A stretch of 61,142 bases of DNA, taken from NCBI GenBank assembly GCA_032718475.1, contig JAUCBJ010002484.1:1-61142 (forward strand), read 5' to 3'. This stretch comes from Nemertoderma westbladi (lineage: Eukaryota > Xenacoelomorpha > Nemertodermatida > Nemertodermatidae). Below are positions 34,801 to 42,300 of this stretch, in pieces. The notes beneath the pieces are model-generated. The model ran no database searches and had not been told where the DNA came from. It worked only from the letters and a program-made list of their open reading frames with translations. Within the stretch, counting starts at the first letter, position 1; every line of letters starts with the position of its first letter. The position numbers were made by a program, and so were the translations under genes.

Positions 34801-34820
34801 TGGTCTGCGAAAAGATTTAA
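16893..34820 (+). CDS. secreted CAP-domain protein with duplicated C-terminal module (5 exons)
   Basis: The proposed exons are 16893-17063, 17538-17649, 30744-30880, 33339-33546 and 33988-34820. All introns are GT/AG with matching phases (0, 1, 0, 1) and give 486 residues. Residues 1-17 are a signal peptide (MKLMILTLSFLIGSDA), so the protein is secreted. Residues 24-185 form a CAP (SCP/TAPS) domain: ILEAHNNYRESL, IWNNELATMAASLADSCKFAH, GQNLYA, WYSEV, GHFTQVIWEKTKEVGCGIRY and YYPAGNYMGQY. The usual His-Glu-Glu-His cavity is H78, Q90, E117 and H137, so the first Glu is Gln. A Ser/Thr linker leads to two copies of a ~110-residue Cys-containing module that I do not recognise. CAP proteins act in venom, immunity, reproduction or lipid binding; the role here is unknown. 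Intron 2 is 13.1 kb because it contains a nested BEL element. Confidence 0.85.
17064..17537 (+). other. intron 1 of the CAP gene
   Basis: The intron begins GTTAGT and ends TATTCAG. It is non-coding and I see nothing else in it. Confidence 0.8.
18165..18325 (-). repeat. tRNA-like SINE sequence, inverted copy at the left flank of the BEL insertion
   Basis: Read on the minus strand this repeats the unit at 29760-29945, including box A TGGCCTAGTGG (reverse, about 18201-18211) and the start of box B (CCAGGTTCG, reverse). It is cut by the LTR at 18326 within the target GTTTT; the other side continues at 29663. Confidence 0.7.
18321..18325. repeat. left target-site duplication of the BEL element (GTTTT)
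   Basis: GTTTT sits directly left of the first LTR base and again directly right of the last LTR base (29663-29667). A 5-bp duplication fits BEL/Pao integrases. Confidence 0.9.
18326..19556 (-). repeat. 3' LTR of the minus-strand BEL element
   Basis: It is 1231 bp and equals 28432-29662. On the element strand it begins TGTAAAAGC and ends GCGCGAACA. The sequence just before it on the element strand (CTGGGAGCGG) is the candidate polypurine tract for plus-strand priming. Confidence 0.93.
19635..20528 (-). CDS. cargo ORF B of the BEL element, Cys/His-rich protein with basic C-terminus
   Basis: The 297-codon ORF from the ATG at 20528 is open further upstream to about 20685, where RQRCRLC and other Cys add to the pattern. 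I do not recognise the protein. The N-terminal part has a probable multi-zinc module: YCAYCRLNN, VCPQF, QCHHCQLKGHASFDCPFNH (about residues 19-58). The middle is helical and Tyr/Arg-rich, and the C-terminus is Pro/Ser-rich and then strongly basic (ASFKKLRKRRPRKKD), a likely nuclear signal or nucleic-acid-binding tail. The zinc pattern and tail suggest binding of RNA or DNA, which is inference. The C-terminal 60 codons also survive in the plus-strand copy. The ORF replaces most of ORF A found in that copy. Confidence 0.65.
   Translation of the reverse strand: MDTNDLCSYFHEQPSMKIYCAYCRLNNLHIFAVCPQFMTQCHHCQLKGHASFDCPFNHDLESVDEMIVLRYIRAWEANADLHCDSRHRYYPGRAYEGVYAFHPYLFASVEQKSRLSSYELLKRVGECISTKYVRKFLRSINPSDINSYNLINFIRQDPAYGDLFVNSHPELQEVYRRPYEYRARERELERTIKPRKFLTAYGPPTALVQTTRKGPVRAAVLKRALKAVRPLSPDVDVNQPGTSTGGYTDRNPIPSDAIILHPSPRSYSPPRKVARPKEKRTLASFKKLRKRRPRKKD
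20785..21084 (-). pseudogene. start of cargo ORF A, frameshifted and truncated
   Basis: The first ~92 codons match ORF A at 4681 (MTELIEDDLGIRERYTLPLQ) with few changes. A small insertion near 20806-20810 (CCTA against CG) shifts the frame and a stop follows. Homology continues at DNA level to about 20721 and then stops, where the ORF B-specific segment begins. Confidence 0.8.
21085..22702 (-). other. spacer between gag-protease and cargo in the minus-strand element
   Basis: Counterpart of 3059-4680 with the same two hairpin-bearing repeats (about 21895-22020 and 22065-22165 in inverted reading). No ORF is supported. Conservation between the copies including the CCAGA/TCTGG stems may reflect function or only recent common origin. 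Confidence 0.55.
22703..26161 (-). CDS. BEL/Pao gag-protease polyprotein, intact, with RT-RNase H deleted in frame
   Basis: The ORF has 1152 codons. Residues 1-80 are Ala/Glu/Lys-rich coiled coil, and about 235-310 is a second coiled-coil stretch. About 395-575 is the gag-like DUF1759 region (VKFNGDEMKWLPFNEYYKD, LPKGGVGTRWDKKVLYT). About 675-765 holds zinc knuckles (CALCDGPH, CYNCLRRGH, CAKCGAKHH), and about 820-960 is the DUF1758 aspartic protease with LLDSGSTGTFID. After GWYFTGPS the text passes to WRHRPEMINLADIASRG and GWLGG, a block that normally sits between RNase H and integrase, and then ends. Gag would form the particle and bind RNA, and protease would mature it. Copying and integration must be supplied in trans. 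No internal stop or frameshift was found. Confidence 0.88.
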   Translation of the reverse strand: MSDTKRALSDSLLEGVRMSLRLGQCLEKKVAEAMATAEAERKVAAAEAVAEAERKASEETTQLELEKQRTAMVAAQMRFLSRYTSRSQGFASSDEGDMRDPEGRVNKSRSSGRRRMLKRTLPPEVTMQLDSVDLGNLEPRDQIIAIKRLPIITDEPEIIGPVLEDTPSVLETPVLPETTSRFPLHSTKLPVPSRTVPESEPVLDAERGIKNLSPVVSRSPATTLATPASAVEWVAEGRREMGLLLEQLREHCLRSSQQVREMEETVQQLKGTVRESRLELQKVQQSIALECDKLVNLQKGIPITPVTVCQPVRSEVLHAQGVEPTRIYTASEVETPIANPIKGDYTPVVNDIPNRLDNNSRNLYTDNSIFNNTMAQESFTRQMARTEARQAVKVGEIVKFNGDEMKWLPFNEYYKDNIQNSVLSNGEKLRFLIECLEGPPKSMALKFIGHPDGLRQVWDTLNIRYGNRNNIARYLYAKLMAPRKFLSSGIIEFSDEIQEICRQLDWLGKSHEYQNSMVVGALASTLPKGGVGTRWDKKVLYTMEQQQRDPTMADLMSFLDGEVKLQLLKQSREKTPENKVSEKPVSRRRVTPVCYTDDGESQASQEEDSGKDTEKFYYVNKTSKNVSKSKARTHDRREQVDKTPLLFPNRVHGRKPEERTRVHNVTQGKVSNIKPNCALCDGPHRLSACAEFLKKSLVDRRTVVWDKRLCYNCLRRGHQRRTCYSDIKCAKCGAKHHILLQSEFERNSPSQVSEPKSHVQFSDVNDTDQSSEWEGFYTDEFSDANESCYLINTTVYRALTDEKDTDEFTPTPFDKQPSWKVPTSNIGIREFPVVQVRVHGPNKSYIVNALLDSGSTGTFIDQELAEDIFAGQPKFRTKLNMSGIMQVWKSTLTADYYVGALSTPQDKLGAQSIRSVKMVAIKNFANTQVEPYNWNEDKSIQQLKIPRFQTEYPGVQILIGQNAHEALETLEKRPAQPQPLQTYAVRTRVGWYFTGPSRRTLEERLPPERICQINGWEVESSEVDELTEGTPYSSDNDDINSNEDQWRHRPEMINLADIASRGATPQERIDTPGWLGGPDSLSKEEDEWPPHLTTAESRQAKGAEKVTRQPNHPAGRLCLLERDQKLSGNYGRQDTLPTTTSLIRQISRDSIT
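26162..28431 (-). other. leader of the BEL element between 5' LTR and gag
   Basis: The 2.27-kb leader has no supported ORF. It contains three duplications: a ~128-bp pair at 26300-26555 bounded by ATACCGGTAT, a ~200-bp block repeated at a 287-bp interval (about 27545-27740 and 27832-28015), and a ~45-bp block beside the LTR present twice (28309-28352 and 28391-28437). I do not see an obvious tRNA-complementary primer site directly after the LTR. Confidence 0.6.
28432..29662 (-). repeat. 5' LTR of the minus-strand BEL element
   Basis: 1231 bp, same as 18326-19556. On the element strand a TATATATA box near 29565 lies about 95 bp from the LTR start and may drive transcription leftward, antisense to the CAP gene. 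Confidence 0.93.
29663..29667. repeat. right target-site duplication of the BEL element (GTTTT)
   Basis: Identical to 18321-18325. Joining the two flanks at this site restores a continuous copy of the host repeat. Confidence 0.9.
29681..30570 (+). repeat. tandem array of a 410-bp unit containing a tRNA-like SINE
   Basis: The unit starting ATTGCGCCAATAAAAG recurs at 29681, 30090 and 30502 (two full copies and a partial one, almost identical). Each full unit has pol III-type boxes: box A TGGCCTAGTGG (29890 and 30302) and box B GGTTCGAATCC (29932 and 30344), 42 bp apart. The anticodon arm does not fold properly, so this is tRNA-derived repeat DNA, not a tRNA gene. Short minus-strand ORFs inside are shadows. 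Confidence 0.8.
30881..33338 (+). other. intron 3 of the CAP gene
   Basis: It begins GTACTT and ends TCTTGCAG. It contains a degenerate tandem repeat at 31860-32100 and otherwise no supported feature. ORFs near 32209-32800 are short and lack known motifs. Confidence 0.75.
31860..32100. repeat. degenerate ~70-bp tandem repeat, about 3.5 units
   Basis: Each unit carries a CTGTAACCTGCTCCTTT block and an AAAGTGACCGTTTATTGTTT block followed by GGTTAGAAAA. Unit starts lie near 31868, 31938, 32015 and 32082. Confidence 0.75.
33547..33987 (+). other. intron 4 of the CAP gene
   Basis: It begins GTTGGT and ends TTCACTAG after a pyrimidine tract (TTTTCTTTTTTCTTC). It holds two GTTCTAGAAC palindromes near 33648 and 33666. 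Confidence 0.75.
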
Positions 34821-35984
34821 TGAAGAGACTGAAGGCTGCAAAATCAGTGTGGGACTGGTGAAGGGAAAGCAATCGACTCTAGGTAAACGTTACAGCACAA
34901 ATCACTACCATCACCTCATCAGTCAACTTTTCCTCCCCTATCATTACCGAGACTTGTGCTAAGATTCTCTTAGCATTAGAAGGTTCATTCTAAAAGATGG
35001 TCAACCAAAGTTATCACCACTGACACTTCACTCAACATTATTATAGTCCCCCAACCGCACACCACCCACTCAACCCAAACCAACCTCACAATATACCCCT
35101 CATGCCATCTCACACCACCCACCACCCAATCTCACCACTATATACCAGCCCACATACCTTCACAACCACCTCTCACCCAATCACACCATCATCATCACCA
35201 AACTCAGCAATTTCAGTTACTGTTGGTTCAACTAGTGTAGGAAGTTTTAAAGTTACCGAAACTAAACTACTGGGCTTTTTATTATACGAAGGTGTTGGTT
35301 ATTTACTTTTATTTAAAAGGGTGAAATCATTGCAGATGTTAGATATTATTATAACTAATTATTATCCCTGAAAAACACTACCATTTTCACATATTTATAG
35401 CTGGACAGCCAGACACACTTTATAACCTGGTTAAATACGAGTTATATAGAAATACATGCGTGAGCTACTTTATATCCCGTATACAAACTTTTCATGAGTG
35501 TTATTAATAGAACCCACTCAATAAATTGATAATTTTATTAACGTTGTTAATTCGCCGAGTTGGACTTGCATTAAATTCCCCCCCCCCCCCCCTCACCACA
35601 TTTTATATGTTTCCTACGCAATGCAACGTAACTTATATTCTAGAATTTACACCTTGTCCTGGAGTAAATGTAATTCGGAAATCTGAATATCTAAGAAATT
35701 TTAATTTTATAATATTTTTTCTTCTATTTTTAGCAATAAGATATTAAAGAAGTGTTTAATCTACACATTGCTAGAGATTTTAAAATTAATTCCGGGATCT
35801 TTGTATGTTAGCTAATAGCTAGCTTAAAAACTCAAAATGCGATTTTCGTGTGATTTATTTTGATTATTATTCATAATGAGCTATTAGTTTTCATGGTAGC
35901 TAGTGATATATTCATAACTATAAGATAGAGACAGATTGGTTGTTTGGTTTGGCTTAGGAATATTAATTAATTAGAATGGAGTGA
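34821..35984. other. 3' flank of the CAP gene
   Basis: No gene is supported. It contains a Pro/Thr-codon-like ACC/CAC-rich stretch (35045-35200), a C-tract near 35580 and AATAAA near 35520, which could serve as a poly(A) signal. Confidence 0.4.
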
Positions 35985-36095
35985 GCGCATGCAAATTGCC
36001 CTCAATGTGCATGCATATTGCACACAATGTGCATGCAAATTGCACACAATGTGCATGCATATTGTACACAATGTGCATGCATATTGTACACAATA
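35985..36095. repeat. 22-bp tandem repeat
   Basis: About five units of AATGTGCATGCATATTGCAC with small changes; the palindromic GTGCATGCAT core recurs every 22 bp. Confidence 0.85.
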
Positions 36096-37765
36096 TTTTC
36101 TGCTAGCTGGTACATGCTACTGTACTATAATGTTCTAGAACAAATTGTTTATATTCCAGAAATACTTTGTAAATATTTTTGAACATTTTATTATTGGTAC
36201 CGGTTCTAGTATATTATGTATAGCCATGGTACTAGTATAGTACCACCCATAAAAAATATAGCCTAAAATTAGGCCCTATATAGGCCTAGTACCGTACCGG
36301 TACCTAAAATAAAATATTCATTTTTTTCAAATTATTTTTAATATTTTCAAAAAATACTAGCTAATAAAAAACACTAGCTACCATAAAAAATATCTAATAA
36401 GGTTCTAGAACATTAACCAATTTTCTAGAACATAATAAAATGCAATAAAACCAAATAAAAAGACAAATTTTTACAAATTTGCTGTACCATGGCTATATAT
36501 AGGCTTACTATAATAGTATCTTTTTAATTATGTTTCAGGTACCGGTAGCTAGTATTTTAATTATTTTTACGAGCTAGAATTGTTTGAAATTTTAAAAATA
36601 ATATTTTTTATTTTTGTTATTGGCAAGTGTTCTAGAACATTAGTAGATATTATATACTACGATATCTATTGGTTTTTATTTTTTTTACTAGCTAGTATTT
36701 ATATTCAAATTATAAAAAAAATTGTTTGATGCAAAAAAACATTAGCTATTTACATTTGCCTATTTAAGCGGTACTTTATCGTTATTACGTGCCCCAAGAT
36801 TTATTTCGTTATTACGTTCCCAAACGTTGTTCGACAATTCTTTATGCGGTTGCAGTTCCGTATAGAACTGCATTACAGACTTGCTTTTCATTTGGGACTG
36901 CCAAATTAAGCCATCACTCAGCTTTATATCGCTCATCTCTCTCATCTCATTTTGGCAGTTCGGGCATTGACTTTCATTAATAATAAACCATGAAGCTTGA
37001 AATCATCTCTTGTGGCAGTAGCAGTGATTAATTCACGATAGTTAACGTTTGAAACTACAGGGAAATTCATGTGTAGTGTTTTCAATAATATACAGCGTCA
37101 ACCTGTACATTTATTAATATTGTTATTGTTATGTATATTGTTATTGTATTGTTGTTGTATATTGTTTACTAGATATTTTAAATTTGATAAATAACTAGTT
37201 ATATATGTTCTAGAAAATTATATTTGTAATTTTATTTTTGTTCTAAAATAGTGTATTTAATATTGTTCTAGAACTCTACAATGATGCCATGGTAACAATG
37301 ATTTATGTTATAAAAACATTGGAACATACACATGTTATAGTAACATAAATAAACTTTGGGGCATGTAATAACGAAAAGTATATAGTATAAATATATAGTA
37401 TTATATATATTATAGAGTATAATTAAAATGTATTATGCCATTTTTTCTCAACATACAACATACAGAAATATCACTAAAAAATGTTCTGGAAAAAATATCT
37501 GTACTATAACATATTTTTTTAATTTAATTTAATTTAATTTAATCTAGAACATTTTGTAGAATAATACATAAAAAAAATGGAATATTCTAGCTATCATGTA
37601 TTTATTAACAAAATGTTAATACAAAAGTAAATGTTATCAAAAACAAATGTTCGTGAAAGGGTGTGTAAACAACACATATATCTAATAACGAACTTATTTT
37701 TGTTTTTAAACCAAATTTATGAAATATTGAAATTGAAAATAATTCCCGAAGATTTAAAGAAGGCT
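36096..37765. other. AT-rich repeat region with many GTTCTAGAAC palindromes
   Basis: The palindrome GTTCTAGAAC or close forms occur near 36130, 36400, 36421, 36627, 37207, 37264 and 37540. ACTAGCTAGTATTTAT plus A/T tracts near 36684 recurs near 44262. These look like copies of one AT-rich repeat family. No coding sequence is supported. Confidence 0.5.
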
Positions 37766-37767
37766 GA

Positions 37768-37775
37768 TATAAATA
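37768..37775 (+). promoter_or_regulatory. candidate TATA box
   Basis: TATAAATA lies about 50 bp before the ATG at 37826 in an otherwise repeat-rich flank. The short distance leaves room for only a short 5' leader. Confidence 0.4.
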
Positions 37776-37825
37776 ATATATGCATGCAGCTGTGATATAC
37801 CATTATTGTACCAAGTGATATCGTG

Positions 37826-38536
37826 ATGTCTACGAGTACAACACGTACTGGTAGTGATGAGGTGTTTTATGAGTTACATAAATGTAACGAAAAGTGTTGT
37901 CCACCTGAGTTGGAGAAGTCTGGTACTGAAATCGGCGCCGTCAAAATAGGGTGGAATAGGCCACGTAATTGGATACCAACGTTCTTCAAACTGCTAAAAG
38001 GTACAAAACATAACGGAAGTTATAGTGGTGAAATATTTTCTGAACTTCATAGATGTAGTGAATTTTGTCCTCCCATGACGGCAAAACCTGGATTTGAAGC
38101 AAAGAAAAATAGATTTCATGCCCTCGACATGGCTTGGAATAGGCCACCCAAATGGACACCCTCATTATTCAAAAGGAATTTTGAAAATGAAGTAAACCCT
38201 ACTGAAGACATTGAAAGGTCTTTAGACAATAAAATTTCTACGGACAAGAAACGGTCTACCGACATGAAAAGGGAAAATAGACGAAGGTTTACGGTGAATG
38301 TTTGGAGTAGAAAACGTAGATTAATTTTTGGACTTCTTATTGGCCTATTGGTCGCGGTGATATCTGGAGTAATAACTTGGGTTATTTGGAAGGAACTTAA
38401 AGATGATACTTCTGGGACCACACCCCCACCCAGCACTATAACAACACCCCCACCCATCACTATATCAACACCCCCACTCACCACTATAACACCCACACCA
38501 ACCAGAACAACACCTCCACCCTCTACTACAGTATAA
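37826..38536 (+). CDS. type II single-pass membrane protein with duplicated cytoplasmic WNRP motif
   Basis: The ORF has 236 codons from the first ATG. I do not recognise the family. The N-terminal half contains two related units: residues 12-55 and 69-116, each with E-[VI]-F-x-ELH-[KR]-C...C-x-P, then WNRPxxWxPxxFK. A basic stretch (RRFTVNVWSRKRR) precedes one hydrophobic helix (about 166-188), so the N-terminus should be cytoplasmic and the C-terminus outside. The outer part is Thr/Pro-rich (TTPPPSTITTPPP), as in mucin stalks. The stop at 38534 falls just before a long Thr-rich repeat that is also open, so the true protein may continue through a short intron or this copy may be frameshifted. 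Confidence 0.65.
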   Translation: MSTSTTRTGSDEVFYELHKCNEKCCPPELEKSGTEIGAVKIGWNRPRNWIPTFFKLLKGTKHNGSYSGEIFSELHRCSEFCPPMTAKPGFEAKKNRFHALDMAWNRPPKWTPSLFKRNFENEVNPTEDIERSLDNKISTDKKRSTDMKRENRRRFTVNVWSRKRRLIFGLLIGLLVAVISGVITWVIWKELKDDTSGTTPPPSTITTPPPITISTPPLTTITPTPTRTTPPPSTTV

Positions 38537-38578
38537 CACCTGTAATTACCAGTAGGCCGACAATACAATCAGTTTTAG

Positions 38579-39264
38579 CTACTACTACAACACACTCCCA
38601 ACCGCTACAAGACACTCATCTACCGCTACAAGACACTCATCTACTGCTACAACGCACGCCCCTACCGCTACAACACACTCATATACTGCTACAACACACT
38701 CCTCTACCGCTACAATAAAACCCTCCTATAACTACAACGCACTCATCTACTGCTACAACATACGCCACTAACGCTACAACACACCCACCTACTACTACAA
38801 CACACTCATCTACTGCTACAACATACGCCACTAACGCTACAACACACCCACCTACTACTACAACACACTCATCTACTGCTACAACATACGCCACTAACGC
38901 TACAACACACCCACCTACTACTACAACACACTCATCTACTGCTACAACATACGCCACTAACGCTACAACACACCCACCTACTACTACAACACACTCATCT
39001 ACTGCTACAACACACCCACCCACTACTACAACACACTCATCTACTGCTACAACATACGCCACTAACGCTACAACACACCCACCTACTACTACAACACACT
39101 CATCTACTGCTACAACATACGCCACTAACGCTACAATACACCCACCCACTACTACAACACACTCATCTACTGCTACAACACACCCACGCACTACTACAAC
39201 ACAAGCCCACTTGTTTCCATGCTACAATAATAACGGTACACCGTGTACTAACACCGAACAATGA
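38579..39264 (+). pseudogene. mucin-like 7-residue repeat coding region, possibly the extension of the upstream gene
   Basis: A 21-bp unit (ACACTCATCTACTGCTACAA form) is repeated about 29 times, organised into 63-bp triplets from about 38730. In one plus frame it encodes THSSTAT, TYATNAT and THPPTTT repeats with no stops, ending in a different tail FPCYNNNGTPCTNTEQ and TGA at 39262-39264. A one-base shift near 38725 and the stop at 38534 separate it from the membrane protein. An intron GT 38531 - AG 38578 is possible but gives the wrong frame. The minus-strand ORF over this repeat is a shadow. Confidence 0.5.
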
Positions 39265-40017
39265 TTGGCATTACAAAAGAATCTGACCTGCCTGGACTCT
39301 GATACTTAATACAGTATCGAAATCGCCCCTCTGCCATTAATTTCAATATAAATTTGACTGATTATAAAGATGGATTTGGGAACAACAGTCGTGAGTCGTG
39401 GGTACTACTGAGTCGGTTTAGAAACAAGACATTGGGTAACAACACATTGGGAATGCGATCTAAAAATAAGAAATCTTATCATAGCTCAGTATACGAATAT
39501 ATACGAATGTAACCATGGATTCAGAAGAATATAACTACACACGCTTATATACGGAGGATTTTATTCTGAAAATATAATAGTTATCGATACATGGTTGGCT
39601 GAAGATCGGACCGGAGGTTGGTGGCAAACAAAAGAATCGAAAACAAACCCCAACGGAGATTATCGGTCTGCTGATGGTGCAATGGGATCCTCTTGAGGCG
39701 ATCGCAGGGTTGATATTTCGTTTGAAATGTCAATTGCAGAATCTGGTACTTTTTCAGTTAATTAATGCCCGAGTACACCTTATACTACTATTGTGATGAA
39801 TACTGTAATGTAAATGACGCATCTTTTATTGATTAAACTCTTCATATTATTTTGTTTGTCATTTTTTTACTGTGCGGAAAAACTTATGCAACATAACACA
39901 ACCATTTTTATCCTCTCTCAAAACGTCGCAATATACAAGGAGGCTCGCCAGGGGCGGATCTTGGAATTGGCTAAAGGGGTGACTGACATGCTAAGTCTGA
40001 GATACAGTAATCCATAA
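39265..40017. other. flank with a possible degenerate exon
   Basis: In one plus frame about 39530-39693 reads protein-like text (IIVIDTWLAEDRTGGWWQTK), then a stop, then more open sequence to about 39763. I cannot assign it. It may be a decayed extracellular domain exon. Confidence 0.3.
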
Positions 40018-40020
40018 TCA

Positions 40021-40165
40021 GAGGTGTGGGGTCACAGTCCCCAACAGGGTTTAGCTGTGGGTGGAATCAGAGGTGTGGGGTCACAGTCCCCAACAGGGTT
40101 TAGCTGTGGGTGGAATCAGAGGTGTGGGGTCACAGTCCCCAACAGGGTTTAGCTGTGGGTGGAGC
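40021..40165. repeat. 49-bp tandem repeat, three units
   Basis: GAGGTGTGGGGTCACAGTCC starts at 40021, 40070 and 40119 and the units are identical by eye. Confidence 0.9.
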
Positions 40166-40373
40166 CCCGTTGGGGGCGGGAATATACTGTAGTATGGGTA
40201 TGCTATGTGGTAGTCCCCCCCCCCACTCCCGCACCGCCCCAACAAATTTTCAAATTATTTATCATTAGGTATTTTTATTATTATTCAATATTATTTAGTA
40301 TAAAATCCTCAAAAATAAATTGAACAAAATTATTATAATTTGTTGAACTTCAGTAAACTAATAATTTTTTTGG

Positions 40374-40652
40374 GCCCATGTGAAGAATACCAGACTTTCT
40401 GCCGTTATATTTCACTTTGCAGTTACCTCCATGTGAAGAATACCAGGTTTTCGCCAAAAACACAGGTTACAGAAGGGCTGAATCTAACCAAAACAATAAA
40501 CGAATTAGTAAATGTACAGGTTATAAGACAGAAATAAGCGCTATAAAACACTTAATAAAGATACATTAAAAAAAATAAAAGATCTTCTTCATATATAAAA
40601 TTCCAATAAAAAGTCGACCGAAAAGTGAAATCCTGGTTTTCTTCACATGGGC
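40374..40652. mobile_element. MITE-like inverted repeat element
   Basis: GCCCATGTGAAGAATACCAG (40374-40393) is mirrored by CTGGTTTTCTTCACATGGGC (40633-40652); a third, direct copy lies at 40429. The interior is AT-rich and non-coding. No target duplication is clear. Confidence 0.5.
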
Positions 40653-40826
40653 GTTTTTTCAATTTATTAACCGTATTATTTTTTGTCAAAAAGAGAAATA
40701 ACCTTTTTGTTAACTCCAAGAAATTGATGAGTTAATATATATAATTTATATAAGTAGTAACAACCGACGATTCCTCTATGGGCATAGCAATCTATAACTT
40801 TCCCTGAGTTTCTTTGGACTACTTGC

Positions 40827-41452
40827 TACTACTACTAGTATCGGCATGCTGCATTGCAGCTGCATTTTTAAGAATGCTGTGCCGGCTTGTCGACAACATT
40901 GCGCCGCCACAACTCCCTATCACCCATGACATTTGCTAGATCATCCGCATCTTCAAGGCCAGTGTCCTTTAAGATGCGTCTCAAGAAAGTCATGGGCTGT
41001 CCACCATGCTTATTCACTCCATGAGGCTGCCAAAGTACAAGATTATGCACTGGCTGGTCCTCACGGCGAAAGCAATGTCCTGCAAAGCGGAGGCGATTTT
41101 GTTCTAGTGTCAAGCTTGGGGAACCAATGAGACACCTCCAATGTTATATAGTGTCTGGTTGGAGATGTGTGCATTGAACTTGACACAATAAACCCGGCGT
41201 AGCATTCTTGTGAATGTGCCGTCCAGAGATTTGGTGTCCTCAGCAGTTAGAGCCCAGCATGGACTCCCATAGAGGAGTACTGGAACTACTGCTGCTCTAA
41301 ATAACCGGACCTTAAGTTTCCGATTAATTCTCGGTGACTTACAAATCCTGGAAAGCCTATTCAAGGCTGCCCATGCCTTTCCCTTACGTATTCGAAGGTC
41401 CTCACCTGACTTCCGGATCCATGATCCCAGGTAACAGAAGTCATCCACATGA
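40827..41452 (-). mobile_element. 5'-truncated LINE fragment (end of reverse transcriptase ORF)
   Basis: Minus-strand ORFs at 41110-41448 and 40868-41113 encode the thumb and tail part of a non-LTR RT (YLGSWI, LYGSPCWALT; NRLRFAGHCFRREDQPVHNL, GDRELWR), separated by a frameshift. The 3' end finishes with GCAGCATGCCGATAC and (TAG)n. The same family appears at 16449, 41463, 44641 and 50474. Confidence 0.8.
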
Positions 41453-41462
41453 CTCCACCTAC

Positions 41463-41962
41463 TCCACTACTCCACCTACTGGCTCCCTAAGTTGAGGAAA
41501 TCCTGCCAAGTACCTAACTGATCTAGACTTTGCTGATGTCTTAGGAGTACTCTCAGTATCACTAGAGGGAGCCCAATGGCTCCTCAGCTCATTAGAACAG
41601 GCTGCTTCTAGTGTTGGTCTTTTTATTAACTCCTAAAAGACCAAAATTTTGACAGTTAAATTTGAAAGTCCTCAGCAAGTATCTGACCGGATGAGCATAA
41701 GCTCAAAGGATGGTATGCTTGAGCATGTGGACGACTTCTGTTACCTGGGATCATGGATCCGGAAGAAACGTGAGAACCTTCGAATACGTAAGGGAAAGAG
41801 GCATGGGCAGCCTTGAATAGGCTTTCCAGGATTTGGAAATCACAGAGAATTAATCGGAATCTTAATTTACTTAACTTAATTTACTTCATTTTGTCGACAA
41901 GCCGGCACAGCATTCTTACGAATGCAGCTGCAATGCAGCAGGCCGATCCTAGTAGTAGTAGT
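41463..41962 (+). mobile_element. internally deleted LINE fragment, plus strand
   Basis: It runs from the region after the catalytic FADD block (DLDFAD, broken) through YLGSWIRK and RLSRIWKS, then jumps to the 3' end (GTCGACAAGCCGGCACAGCA ... AGTAGTAGTAG). It faces the minus-strand fragment at 40827-41452 head to head and overlaps it in content. Confidence 0.75.
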
Positions 41963-42052
41963 GCCAATCGTTTCAGGGTGGTAGAGGATCACTATCAGAT
42001 ATGTAGAGGCACAGCCATCATGTGTGGCTTATTCGTCCAGGCATGGCACTAA

Positions 42053-42300
42053 CTAATTTTGAGTGCAATCACCAGTTATAACAGCCTGACAGATGTCATA
42101 AAGATAGCGTTGATCATTTGAGAATTGTTCTGTGATCTCATTGTCAACAGCAGGAAACGCTTGAATAGTGATTACCTCAAAGCCTGCAAGTGGTAATGTA
42201 TGACAATTATAGAGTCTTCTACCTACAAGTCCAGAGAATGTATTAGACCCAGTAGTAGGGCCATCTATTTCACATATCAAGTGACGTTGCGGTAACTCAT
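42053..42300 (-). pseudogene. fragment of a multicopy invertebrate ORF of unknown function
   Basis: A 75-codon ORF contains FSNDQRYLYDICQAVITGDC. A similar DQ-[KR]-YLY-[DE]-[IM]-x-x-A-[IV]-x-x-G-x-C block is found in a repeated, transposon-like family in insects and cnidarians, as I recall it. Only this fragment remains. Confidence 0.35.

Noticed and set aside
38679-39191. Minus-strand 170-codon Val-rich ORF
   Set aside because: It is the reverse reading of the Thr-rich 21-bp repeat. Any repeat of that length without stops gives such shadows; the plus frame with a distinct tail is more plausible.
38590-39200. CRISPR array
   Set aside because: The units are contiguous with no unique spacers, coding-like, and in an animal genome. 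The same holds for the 49-bp repeat at 40021-40165.
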